Source: CAYUIS01 sp964444825
Lineage (GTDB): Bacteria; Chloroflexota; Anaerolineae; B4-G1
Direction: 5' to 3'
Assembly (NCBI GenBank): GCA_964444825.1
Contig: CAYUIS010000118.1
Location: 1-16,476 of the forward strand
Length of the DNA: 16,476 bases
Shown here: positions 1-7,323 of the stretch, piece after piece
Layout of the letters: every line of letters starts with the position of its first letter
How positions within the stretch are numbered: position 1 is the stretch's first letter
Notes under the pieces: model-generated
What the model saw: the letters and a program-made list of their open reading frames with translations, nothing else
The model's database searches: none
Told to the model about the DNA's origin: nothing
Program-made: the position numbers and the translations under genes

Positions 1-58
1 AGCAGACGGATGCACACTGGGCATCCTCATAGGCAGACCGAGCGATGTTGTCTCTGTG

Positions 59-86
59 TTGCCACCACGTCCAAGTCTGATATAAT
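59..86 (+). promoter_or_regulatory. sigma70-type promoter of the secreted VWA protein
   Basis: A -35-like TTGCCA at 59-64 and a perfect TATAAT at 81-86 are separated by 16 bases. Transcription would begin near 93, giving a leader of about 170 bases before the ATG at 263. No other good promoter was seen closer to the gene. The positions are read directly; the assignment is inference. Confidence 0.6.
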
Positions 87-92
87 TGGTTT

Positions 93-262
93 ACCTCGAG
101 AAGACGTGGTCGAGAGCATCCCGACTCGTAGGGCAGTGCAGGAAGCGCTGCGGTAGCAGGGGTATCCGGGGTGCAACCGCCACGGCGTCCACTCCGTGTA
201 TCGCCAAGGTATGGCCGGCCTAGCCAGATCTAGGCCCATAGATCATTGGAAAGGAGTACACT
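93..262 (+). promoter_or_regulatory. long 5' leader with hairpin before the ribosome binding site
   Basis: This stretch carries no convincing gene. It ends with a perfect 7-bp hairpin (GGCCTAG at 217-223, CTAGGCC at 230-236, six-base loop), followed by the Shine-Dalgarno AAGGAG at 251-256, six bases before the ATG. The hairpin could influence translation or mRNA stability. I could not match the leader to any riboswitch class I know. Confidence 0.35.
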
Positions 263-3200
263 ATGTCTCACGTTGTAAGGCGTCACTTTGTACAGATCGT
301 TGGCATATTGATCGCCCTGCTGCTGCTCAGCCAGGTGGAGTCGAGTAGCCAGGCTGCGCCAGGGACCGAGGAGGAGGTCACGCCCGGTCTGCTGGATGCG
401 GCTCAAGCCATGCCGATGGTGCATGACAGCCCGGCTCTCATGGCACCAGCCGCCCCCGTCGATTGTACCACGACGGGCTGTCCTGCCCAAGCTTCAGGGT
501 ACTCGGGTCTGGATAAATGCGTGGAACGGGCTGACTTTTGCGTCTACTACACCACCGCCAGCATCACCGAGTCGGAAGCGGAGTGGGCTGCGGACCAGGT
601 CCAGGCCTACTGGAACCAGTACGTCGCCCTGGGCTTTAACGCCCCCAAGCACAGCGGTAAACTGGGCGTGTATCTCAAGGACACTGGTAGCTGCAACGGG
701 GGGACCGGCTGGAGCATCAACTATATGACCACGTACGCCGGATGTTGGAGCTTGGGCGATGACGTGGTCCAGATGACGCTGGGGCACGAGTTGCAGCACC
801 GGGTGCAGTATTCCTACGATACGTCGGCGAGTGCCCCGGTCCAGACCAAGTTCCTCAAAGAGGGGACGGCCCGGTCTGGTCAGGATCTCTGGTTCACCAA
901 CATCGACCACATGCCCGGTGGAGCGGCGGGTTTCACCTATTGCGCTGAGGCCGCCAGCTACCTGGCTGCCCCCAATACCGACCTGAGCTCTCACTGGTAC
1001 AAGTCCTGCGTGTGGTGGAAGTGGGCGGCCGAGCAATACGGCACAACCCTGACAGAGCCGGAGCGGGGGGTCGACTTTTTCGAGGCCGTCTACGATCAGA
1101 ACACGGCCGGCTACAGCAGCATCGCCGCCGTCAACCAGGCCCTGGCTATCAAAGCGCCCGGGACATCCTTTAATGACTCCTTCAAAGAATTCGCGGTGGC
1201 GGCCTACACCAAAGACCTATCAGGGTTGCCGGATGATTCCTACAATATCCTCGACGAGGACGAGTCGGGCAGTCCTGGAAGCTGCGGCTCGGTGCCCCTA
1301 GACGACAAGGGCGCGATTCAGGTAGGTATGGATCGCCAGTGGAACAACCAGGGGATATCCAGGTACGGCGCGCGCTACTACGAGGCCGATATTGGGGCGG
1401 ATTGCCCCGTCATCTCGGCATCCTTCCACAGGGACAGCGGCCCTGCCTTCTATCACATCGTCACCCAGGATGGCAGTACCTTCAAAACGCACCGGCAGGG
1501 CAGCGGCGCCGACTGGACCCAGGCGTTCCTGAACGACGGCGTGAGCAAGGTGGTGGCCGTGGTCGGCAGTCTGGATAGCTCCTCTCAGGTAGACATCACC
1601 CTGGGATGCGCCGATCCCACCGTGGACATCAAGCTGCCGAACCAGTTGGCGCCGGACTATGTAGGGCCTTTCGGCGCACCGGGCAAGTTCGTGGCCCAGG
1701 TCCTGGTCACTGACGGGTCGCCGACGGCACCTGTGGTGGCAGGCCTGACCAACGCCGACTTTAAGGCCGAGGTCGGTGGCATCCCGGCGCTGGTTATCGG
1801 CGGCGGGTTCGTTCAGGAGCAATACTTCCTGCAGATCCAGGCCCCTGATCAGGCGGCCAATGGTCCTAAGGACCTGGAGATATTCCTGGAGGAACCCGGT
1901 ACCAGCATCGTGATCGGTTCCGACTCTGAGACCGAGGCCGTGATCTATGACAGCAGCGCCACTGACCACGTCCTCGTCATCGACCGCTCCGATTCGATGG
2001 ACTATCCTACCGCCAATCCGCCACTCGTGGCAGCCAAGGACGCGGCCAATCTCTTTATCGACGTGATGGACAGCGCCGAAGGGTTAGCCGTGGTCGCATA
2101 CAACCATAATGTCGATCCGCCCCCTGTGGATATGGACTTTGCCACCTCGCCCCATCGAACCACCGCCGAGACCTTTGTCAACGGTTTGGTAGGCGACGGC
2201 GCGACCAGCATTGGAGATGGCCTGAATGAGGCCGTTCTCCAGCGCACCGTCACCAGCAACACGGACAACGAGCGCTGTCTGTTCACCCTGCTGTCCGACG
2301 GTATGGAGAACTCTAGCCTCTACTGGTCCGACGTCAGTGCCGATGTGATCGCTACCGGGTGTCCGGTGATGAGCATCGCTTTTGGCCCCGCCAGTGATGA
2401 GACGCTGATGCAGAACATTGCCAGCGCCACCGGCGGCCTGTATTTCTACAATGACGTTTTCGTCAGCGTCACTGCCCCCGGAGCTCCCCAGTTTTCGGCA
2501 GACGACATGGCCCTTGATCTGGGCAGCATCTACGAATACGCTCAGGCGCGGGGCGAACGACGGCAGCGTCTCCTGTCCGAAAAGGGTATCGTGCCGTTCC
2601 CGGTGATGACCCAAACCCATCCCCTCACCATCGACAACTCGATTACCGAGGTGGTGTTCACCCTGGACTGGAACACGTACATCAGACGCGGTATGCAACT
2701 CAAGTTACGCAAGCCTGACGGGAGCATCATGGACTACTCTATGCTGCCCGATGGTACTTTCTCGGACACAATGACCAGCCTTCACCTAGGTGGGCGCATC
2801 AAAAACCCGGATCCCGGCCTGTGGGAGATGTTGGTGACGCAGCCTGGCACATTCCAGGGCCCGTTACCGTACCAGGTACTGGCCAGCGGTAAATCCAACC
2901 TGACGGCGGTGCTGTTGATGCCCCATCAGGTGGGTCTCGGATACTTTACGGGCAACCTGCTGCCCATCCATGCCTTCCTGTCCTCGAACCAGCCGGTCCT
3001 TGGGGCCAACGTCGTGGCGCAGGTCATGGCTCCCAACAACATGATGACCAACGTGCCCCTGTTCGACGATGGCGAGCACGGCGACGGCGCGGCCGATGAC
3101 GGCATGTACGGCGGGATGTACGGGCCCATCAATCAGGCCAGCGTGGTGTCGCCCACCCAGGAGCCAGGCGTCCCGGCGCCTCCCCCGGCCAACGACGAAG

Positions 3201-4132
3201 GCTCGTATCGCGTGCGGTTGCTGGCCCGGGGCGCCGGCTTTCAGCGTGAGGCCCTGGGCGCCTTCTCCGTGCAGGAAGGAAAGGACGACGACGGAGATGG
3301 GCTGCCTGACCCCTTTGAGGAACAATATGGCATCACCGATCCCGGCGGAGATCCCGACGTCGACCTGCTCAACAACTCTGACGAGTACTATGCCGGCACT
3401 GACCCCACCGACTCGGACACCGACGGCGGCGGAGAGAACGACTGGTCGGAAGTCACGCTTCATGGGCTAGATCCGCTGGACCCCTCCGATGACGAGATCG
3501 AAGCGCCAGACTTTTTCCACACCGAGCCCATCAGCGGCGGTCACGTGCTGCTGACTTATGATGTCAAGGGTGAGTACATCAACGACATGGTGCTCCGCCG
3601 GGCCACCAGCCCCGATGGTCCCTGGAACTTGCAGCCGACCCCACCCTTAAGCGGCGCCGTCACCGACACGACGGTGATGACCGGCACGACCTACTACTAC
3701 CTATTGCTGGGCAAGGACAGCAGTGACCACTGGAGCGCGCTCGTGAGCGGCGAACCGGTCACCCCCAGCCTCGACCCTGTGCCGCCGCAGGCCTTTATCC
3801 TCATCAACGAGGGGGTATCGTCAACAACAAGCCTGAGCGTCACCCTCTCCTTCGAACCGTACGAGTATGAGCCTGGCGATCCCAACGGCTTTGACGACAT
3901 CACCCATGCGCTCATCAGCAACGACCCCACCTTCGCGGGCGCCGGATGGCAGTCGGTTGACCCGTACGGGACGGTACCCTGGCAACTGGATGCGCCTCCG
4001 GGCCAGGTTGCTAGCGTCTATGTGCGCTTCCGGGACGAGAACGCCAATGAATCGGTCAACCCAGAGGTGGGCATGATCCTCTACGAGGCGACGGGGGTCT
4101 ACCTGCCCCTCATCTTGAGAGAGGACAGCTAG
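263..4132 (+). CDS. secreted multidomain protein: zincin-like HExxH domain, VWA, calcium-binding repeat, FnIII (CLCA-like)
   Basis: This 1289-residue protein starts with a signal peptide (basic MSHVVRRH, a hydrophobic core, likely cleavage after SSSQA), so it is exported. Residues about 50-330 form a zincin-like domain with HELQH at 175-179 and a possible third ligand, Glu200, in KEGTA. A VWA domain spans about 570-745 with a complete MIDAS set (D574, S576, S578, T648, D679). It is followed by a beta-rich segment starting LTIDNS, as in CLCA proteins. Residues 1008-1062 are Asp-rich and resemble thrombospondin type 3 calcium sites. Residues about 1081-1170 are FnIII-like. The last residues contain YLPLILR (1280-1286), a tail I recall on many Chloroflexota exported proteins and probably a sorting or anchoring signal. 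The start is supported by AAGGAG six bases upstream. Peptidase activity is inferred; the substrate is unknown. Confidence 0.8.
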   Translation: MSHVVRRHFVQIVGILIALLLLSQVESSSQAAPGTEEEVTPGLLDAAQAMPMVHDSPALMAPAAPVDCTTTGCPAQASGYSGLDKCVERADFCVYYTTASITESEAEWAADQVQAYWNQYVALGFNAPKHSGKLGVYLKDTGSCNGGTGWSINYMTTYAGCWSLGDDVVQMTLGHELQHRVQYSYDTSASAPVQTKFLKEGTARSGQDLWFTNIDHMPGGAAGFTYCAEAASYLAAPNTDLSSHWYKSCVWWKWAAEQYGTTLTEPERGVDFFEAVYDQNTAGYSSIAAVNQALAIKAPGTSFNDSFKEFAVAAYTKDLSGLPDDSYNILDEDESGSPGSCGSVPLDDKGAIQVGMDRQWNNQGISRYGARYYEADIGADCPVISASFHRDSGPAFYHIVTQDGSTFKTHRQGSGADWTQAFLNDGVSKVVAVVGSLDSSSQVDITLGCADPTVDIKLPNQLAPDYVGPFGAPGKFVAQVLVTDGSPTAPVVAGLTNADFKAEVGGIPALVIGGGFVQEQYFLQIQAPDQAANGPKDLEIFLEEPGTSIVIGSDSETEAVIYDSSATDHVLVIDRSDSMDYPTANPPLVAAKDAANLFIDVMDSAEGLAVVAYNHNVDPPPVDMDFATSPHRTTAETFVNGLVGDGATSIGDGLNEAVLQRTVTSNTDNERCLFTLLSDGMENSSLYWSDVSADVIATGCPVMSIAFGPASDETLMQNIASATGGLYFYNDVFVSVTAPGAPQFSADDMALDLGSIYEYAQARGERRQRLLSEKGIVPFPVMTQTHPLTIDNSITEVVFTLDWNTYIRRGMQLKLRKPDGSIMDYSMLPDGTFSDTMTSLHLGGRIKNPDPGLWEMLVTQPGTFQGPLPYQVLASGKSNLTAVLLMPHQVGLGYFTGNLLPIHAFLSSNQPVLGANVVAQVMAPNNMMTNVPLFDDGEHGDGAADDGMYGGMYGPINQASVVSPTQEPGVPAPPPANDEGSYRVRLLARGAGFQREALGAFSVQEGKDDDGDGLPDPFEEQYGITDPGGDPDVDLLNNSDEYYAGTDPTDSDTDGGGENDWSEVTLHGLDPLDPSDDEIEAPDFFHTEPISGGHVLLTYDVKGEYINDMVLRRATSPDGPWNLQPTPPLSGAVTDTTVMTGTTYYYLLLGKDSSDHWSALVSGEPVTPSLDPVPPQAFILINEGVSSTTSLSVTLSFEPYEYEPGDPNGFDDITHALISNDPTFAGAGWQSVDPYGTVPWQLDAPPGQVASVYVRFRDENANESVNPEVGMILYEATGVYLPLILREDS

Positions 4133-4158
4133 CGACCATAGATTCCTGCTCGACCGCA

Positions 4159-4188
4159 AAGGGCGCAGCCACCACCGGCTGCGCCCTT
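4159..4188 (+). terminator. intrinsic terminator of the secreted protein gene
   Basis: A perfect 10-bp GC-rich hairpin (GGGCGCAGCC at 4161-4170, GGCTGCGCCC at 4177-4186, loop ACCACC) lies about 30 bases after the stop codon. Two flanking A-T pairs extend it, and a short T-containing tail (TTGTT) follows. The U tract is weak, but the stem is the strongest in the region. Confidence 0.75.
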
Positions 4189-4210
4189 GTTCGGACAGCA
4201 ATGACAGACG

Positions 4211-4318
4211 ATGACAAGACCACACATGCTCGTGACCGGCGGCAGCGAATATCTGGGACACTGGGTCGTGCGGCTGGCCAGACCTCACTGGGATGTGACT
4301 GACACCCTCTTGACGCCG
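4211..4318 (+). pseudogene. N-terminal relic of an RmlD/SDR-type nucleotide-sugar reductase
   Basis: The reading frame from the ATG at 4211 gives about 35 residues that resemble the start of an extended short-chain dehydrogenase of the dTDP-4-dehydrorhamnose reductase type: MLVTGGSEYLGHWVVRLA, then WDV and TLLT. This matches the first beta strand and nucleotide-binding loop of the Rossmann fold. The expected glycine of the TGGSGYLG-type motif is Glu here. The similarity stops where the miaB promoter begins, and the frame then runs into miaB in the wrong phase. The most likely reading is a truncated remnant, although so short a match could be chance. No ribosome binding site is evident. Confidence 0.45.
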
Positions 4319-4337
4319 TCCTGGGATAGGTTAGAAT
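4310..4337 (+). promoter_or_regulatory. miaB promoter, probably giving a leaderless mRNA
   Basis: TTGACG at 4310-4315 and TAGAAT at 4332-4337 are spaced by 16 bases. The expected transcription start, about seven bases after the -10 box, falls on or within three bases of the GTG start at 4344. There is no proper Shine-Dalgarno before that GTG, only GGA three bases away. Together these point to leaderless translation. Confidence 0.6.
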
Positions 4338-4343
4338 GGAACT

Positions 4344-5699
4344 GTGAAGTACTATATCTGGACCCTCGGTTGTCAGATGAACGTGGCCGATTCACGTCGG
4401 CTGGCCTCGGCGCTGGAGGGGCTGGGCTATACTGGCGTCGATCGGGCTGAGGATGCGACCGTCATCGTGCTCAATAGCTGTGTCGTGCGCCAGTCGGCCG
4501 AGGACAAGGTCTATGGACGTCTGAGCAGCCTGCATCCCCTGAAGAAACGACGGCCAGAGGTGATCGTCGGGCTTATGGGCTGCCTGGTAGGTACGAATGA
4601 GCCCGCGGCACTGCGTCAGCGTTTCCCTTGGGTAGATGTGTTTATGCCCCCTTCGGATCCGGGACCCTTGTTGGCGTTCCTGGACGAGAAGGGGATGGTG
4701 GACGCTGGACGGGCGCTAGAGACAGCCGAGGTTGCCCGCCGCTATCGGCTGCAGGACGGCGGTCTGCTTCTCCCCGATCATGAACGGGGACACCTCGTCT
4801 CGGCCTACATCCCCGTCGTGCTGGGCTGCTCACACGCTTGTACTTACTGTATTATCCCCTACCGGCGTGGACCTGAGCGGAGCCGCCCAATGGGGGAGAT
4901 CGTAGCTGAGGCGCAGGCTCTCGTAGCCCAGGGAGTGAAGGAGATCACACTGCTGGGGCAGATCGTGGATCGTTATGGGCTTGATCTGGTGTCAAGCGCC
5001 GACATAGGACCTGGAAGCCCGAAAAACGAACCCTCGCTGGTTGAGCTGCTCTACCGTCTCCACGACGTTCCAGGCCTGGAGCGTATCCGCTTCCTGACCA
5101 GTCATCCCAACTGGATGACGGACGAGCTGCTCTCTGCGGTATCAGCGCTGCCAAAGGTTTGCGAATACATTGAAGTGCCGGTACAGGCTGGCGACGACGA
5201 CGTGTTGGCCCGTATGCGGCGTGGCTACACAGCCGAGGACTATCGACGTCTGATCACCCGTATTCGGGCCCACATTCCTGATGTCTCCATCGTCACCGAT
5301 ATTATCGTCGGCTTCCCCGGCGAGACGGAGGCCCAGTTCCAGCGCTCGTATGATCTGCTGGCTGAGCTCAAGCTCGACAAGGCGCATATCGCTCGTTACT
5401 CTCCACGGCCCCAGACGCTGGCCGCTCGCCGCTTCTCGGACGACGTGCCAGAGGAGGAGAAGGAACGCCGCCGCAAAGCGCTGGACGACCTCCAGGCTCA
5501 GGTGGTTGGCGAGATCAACGCACGATTGATGGGGCAAAGGGTCAAAGTACTGGTCGAGGGCCGCAAGAAGGATCGTTGGTGGGGGCGCACCCGCTCAAGC
5601 AAACTGGTATTCTTTGAGGACGAGGGTAACTGGCAAGGACAGCTCGTTCAGGTGCGTATCACCTGGACCGGGCCGTGGTCGCTCGTTGGCGAAATCTGA
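4344..5699 (+). CDS. miaB: tRNA-2-methylthio-N6-isopentenyladenosine-type methylthiotransferase MiaB
   Basis: This 451-residue radical SAM enzyme adds a methylthio group to position 37 of tRNAs that carry an N6-modified adenosine. The N-terminal UPF0004 domain shows LGCQMN with Cys10, plus Cys46 (NSC) and Cys80 (GLMGC), which bind the auxiliary 4Fe-4S cluster. The radical SAM cluster motif is C162-x3-C166-x2-C169 in CSHACTYC. The C-terminal 70 residues look like a TRAM domain. LGCQMN and overall length favour MiaB over RimO, which normally has LGCPKN. One oddity is GQIVDRYG at 205-212, where MiaB proteins usually read GQNV(N/D)SYG. The GTG start fits the conserved MiaB N-terminus, with no leader and no Shine-Dalgarno. 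It appears to be a single-gene transcript. Confidence 0.92.
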   Translation: MKYYIWTLGCQMNVADSRRLASALEGLGYTGVDRAEDATVIVLNSCVVRQSAEDKVYGRLSSLHPLKKRRPEVIVGLMGCLVGTNEPAALRQRFPWVDVFMPPSDPGPLLAFLDEKGMVDAGRALETAEVARRYRLQDGGLLLPDHERGHLVSAYIPVVLGCSHACTYCIIPYRRGPERSRPMGEIVAEAQALVAQGVKEITLLGQIVDRYGLDLVSSADIGPGSPKNEPSLVELLYRLHDVPGLERIRFLTSHPNWMTDELLSAVSALPKVCEYIEVPVQAGDDDVLARMRRGYTAEDYRRLITRIRAHIPDVSIVTDIIVGFPGETEAQFQRSYDLLAELKLDKAHIARYSPRPQTLAARRFSDDVPEEEKERRRKALDDLQAQVVGEINARLMGQRVKVLVEGRKKDRWWGRTRSSKLVFFEDEGNWQGQLVQVRITWTGPWSLVGEI

Positions 5700-5749
5700 C
5701 CCTGCGCTGATCATGGGCTAACCGCGCACGGTCGAGGAGCATACCTCTG

Positions 5750-6207
5750 GGCACCCAAGTCGGCCGATAAGCCGGGTTCTGTCGTGGACGGTCATCTATC
5801 TGCGACGGCGGTTGCCCGCCGCCTCTAGCGGCCTACCCGAGGCTCGAACGGGCCGGGCCGGCCCGATTGTTGCCCGTCGGGTCTGAGACCCAACGGGAAC
5901 AAATCGCCCCTGTTTGGCCTTGCTCCCGGTGGGGGATGCCTGGCCGTCCGTGTCACCACGAACGCCGGTGGTCTCTTACACCACCTTTTCACCCTTACCA
6001 GGTTGGCAGACCGGTAGTTGGAGGGCCGGGCCATTGGTGGCTCACCGACCAGTTCCCAACTCACCAATCTGCCAACCTGGCGGTCTGCTTTTCTGTGGCC
6101 CTTTTCCGTCGGGTCACCCCGCCTGGATGTTATCCAGCACCGCGCCCTGTGGAGCCCGGACTTTCCTCACCTCGTAGAGGTGCAACCGCCTAGCCAACTT
6201 GGGTGCC
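5750..6207 (-). ncRNA. rnpB: RNase P RNA, bacterial class A
   Basis: This is the catalytic RNA of ribonuclease P, which trims the 5' leaders of tRNA precursors. Read on the minus strand, the conserved 5' core GAGGAAAGTCCGGGCTCC lies at 6168-6151 and the conserved 3' core ACAGAACCCGGCTTA at 5782-5768. The two ends pair exactly as helix P1 (GGCACCCAAGTTGGC at the 5' end with GCCGACTTGGGTGCC at the 3' end), which fixes the boundaries to within a few bases. At about 458 bases it is somewhat long for class A. Several open frames across this stretch are spurious. A short GAGG/CCTC hairpin follows the 3' end, but no clear terminator does. Confidence 0.95.
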
Positions 6208-6212
6208 AAGCT

Positions 6213-6242
6213 ATCATAACACACCATTGGCGACTCTGTCAA
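6213..6242 (-). promoter_or_regulatory. rnpB promoter
   Basis: On the minus strand a consensus TTGACA (6242-6237) and TATGAT (6218-6213) are spaced by 18 bases. The predicted start, six or seven bases downstream at about 6207, coincides with the first base of the rnpB P1 helix. That agreement makes this one of the best-supported promoters in the window. Confidence 0.85.
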
Positions 6243-6260
6243 GCAAAGGCACACGCAAAC

Positions 6261-6289
6261 TTTACAAATCAGCCAAGTTGTTGTACAAT
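6261..6289 (+). promoter_or_regulatory. rpsT promoter, divergent from rnpB
   Basis: TTTACA at 6261-6266 and TACAAT at 6284-6289 are spaced by 17 bases. The predicted start near 6296 gives a leader of about 30 bases before rpsT. Its -35 box is only 18 bases from the rnpB -35 box on the other strand. Confidence 0.8.
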
Positions 6290-6327
6290 GTCGCCCGGTG
6301 CAATCTATGGAGTGGAGGTATTAGGTA

Positions 6328-6591
6328 TTGGCCAACACAAAGTCCGCAATTAAGCGCCTACGTAGCGCGGAACGCAGGCGTCTGCATAACCGGGTGTTCC
6401 GTGGGCGAGCCCGCACGGCGGTCAAAAACGCCCGGCACTTGATGGAACATGGTCGTACAGAGGAGGCTCAGGAGGCCGTGCGCGTGGCGGTCGTCGCATT
6501 GGACAAGGCCGCTCAAAAGGGTATCATTCACAAGAACAATGCCGCCCGGCGAAAATCACGCTTGATGCATCAACTGAAGCAGATGGAATAG
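6328..6591 (+). CDS. rpsT: 30S ribosomal protein S20
   Basis: This 87-residue basic protein binds 16S rRNA early in assembly of the small subunit. The sequence has the S20 pattern throughout: ANTKSAIKRLRSAERRR at the N-terminus, a helical middle, and the conserved KGIIHKNNAARRKSRL near the C-terminus. Length is normal for the family. The start is TTG at 6328, chosen because the conserved ANTKSA follows immediately and GGAGG lies at 6314-6318, nine bases upstream. No in-frame ATG exists at this end. It is a single-gene unit with its own promoter and terminator. Confidence 0.96.
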   Translation: MANTKSAIKRLRSAERRRLHNRVFRGRARTAVKNARHLMEHGRTEEAQEAVRVAVVALDKAAQKGIIHKNNAARRKSRLMHQLKQME

Positions 6592-6645
6592 GTCGCTCAA
6601 GAGATCGGCCATCGACCGGAGAACACGGGATGTTACCAGAAAGGA

Positions 6646-6674
6646 GCGCCGTTGCATTCATTGTGCAACGGTGT
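6646..6674 (+). terminator. intrinsic terminator of rpsT
   Basis: An 11-bp hairpin with two G-T pairs has the core CCGTTGCA at 6649-6656 and TGCAACGG at 6664-6671, with a seven-base loop. It is followed by the T-rich tail TCTTTGTGT and lies 55 bases after the rpsT stop. Confidence 0.75.
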
Positions 6675-6679
6675 TCTTT

Positions 6680-6804
6680 GTGTCGTCCTCAGAATTGAAT
6701 TCACGTGGAGCACGCCCGCAAGCCACGTAAATGCCCAAGGATGTCCGCCCCCCAAAGGGGGCGACGAGCTATTGAATAAGTGATCCCTAAGAGGAGGTTC
6801 AACG
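6680..6804 (+). promoter_or_regulatory. structured leader of the lipoyl/Hdr-like cluster
   Basis: No gene is visible here. There is a 6-bp stem (ACGTGG at 6703-6708, CCACGT at 6723-6728) and a GC-only 7-bp stem (CGCCCCC at 6746-6752, GGGGGCG at 6757-6763). The strong Shine-Dalgarno GAGGAGG follows at 6791-6797, seven bases before the ATG at 6805. I did not find a convincing -35/-10 pair, so the promoter is unplaced. Confidence 0.35.
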
Positions 6805-7236
6805 ATGCAGATTAGTGGCTACGAGTATCCCGACGGCCTGTACTATGACAAGCTACATGGCTGGGTCAAGGTAGAGGGGACCGCAGTGACCCAGGGCCTG
6901 ACCGAGTTCGGGCAGGCCATTGCCCAGGAGATCGTCTTTGTGGAGGTCCCCCGCGTCGGGCGAGACGTCGAGCAGGGGCAGACGTTTATGTCCATGGAGT
7001 CGGGCAAGTGGGTTGGCCGTATCGCCGCTCTGGTCAGCGGCAAGATCGCAGAGGTCAATGAGGAGCTGGAGTGGGAGCCCGTTCTGGTCAATGACTCCTC
7101 CTACGAAGAAGGCTGGCTGGTCAAGATCGACATGTCAGACGCTGGAGAACTGGATAACTTGATGAAGGCCGATTCCCCAGATCTGAAGGCCTTTATTGAA
7201 GAAGAAGCTGAAAAGTACAAGGACATCCTGAGCTAG
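6805..7236 (+). CDS. lipoyl-carrier protein, glycine cleavage H-like (LbpA-like role proposed)
   Basis: This 143-residue protein has the GcvH lipoyl domain fold signature: HGWVKVEG near residue 18, GLTEFGQ at 31-37, a lipoyl-lysine turn ESGKWVGR with K68 as the attachment site, SGKIAEVNEEL, then LVNDSSYEEGWLVKI. The usual H-protein reads ESVKA at the lysine turn, so this turn is divergent, and a charged C-terminal tail (about 110-143) is present. In glycine cleavage the lipoyl arm carries methylamine, but no gcvT or gcvP lies nearby. Instead it heads a cluster with a membrane cytochrome b, an HdrD-like protein and a lipoate ligase. By analogy with sHdr-linked LbpA proteins, its lipoyl arm may serve that redox complex. 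The fold is well supported; the role is inferred. Confidence 0.85.
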   Translation: MQISGYEYPDGLYYDKLHGWVKVEGTAVTQGLTEFGQAIAQEIVFVEVPRVGRDVEQGQTFMSMESGKWVGRIAALVSGKIAEVNEELEWEPVLVNDSSYEEGWLVKIDMSDAGELDNLMKADSPDLKAFIEEEAEKYKDILS

Positions 7237-7243
7237 CAAGGCA

Positions 7244-7264
7244 GTGCGCTGGCGCGTAGCGCAC
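7244..7264 (+). other. stem-loop just after the H-like gene
   Basis: A perfect 7-bp inverted repeat (GTGCGCT at 7244-7250, AGCGCAC at 7258-7264) starts eight bases after the stop codon. It has no T tract, so it is more likely a 3' stabiliser or partial attenuator than a full terminator. Confidence 0.5.
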
Positions 7265-7306
7265 ATCAAACCGTCAATCTTGCGATGGGCAGTATGCCGT
7301 CTGACT

Positions 7307-7323
7307 GAGTCTGTTTTAGACTC
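7307..7323 (+). other. second stem-loop in the gap before the cytochrome b gene
   Basis: A perfect 6-bp inverted repeat, GAGTCT/AGACTC, has the five-base loop GTTTT. Together with the stem at 7244-7264 it separates the carrier gene from the membrane genes in an otherwise tight cluster. No T tract follows and no promoter was recognised. Confidence 0.4.

Noticed and set aside
93..250. Riboswitch in the long leader of the first gene
   Set aside because: No conserved core of any riboswitch class I know could be matched; only a simple hairpin is evident.
494..3463. Long minus-strand and alternative plus-strand frames inside the secreted protein gene
   Set aside because: They are shadows of a strongly coding frame with signal peptide, domains and ribosome binding site; their translations show no motifs and no ribosome binding sites.
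5825..6353. Several overlapping open frames of 80 to 110 codons on both strands
   Set aside because: They lie across the RNase P RNA gene and its promoter; the conserved RNA cores and P1 pairing explain the sequence, and the translations are low complexity with no family resemblance.
6805..7236. Plain glycine cleavage H-protein annotation
   Set aside because: The fold is right, but the lysine turn is divergent and no gcvT, gcvP or lpd gene is near; the neighbours are redox and lipoate-loading genes.
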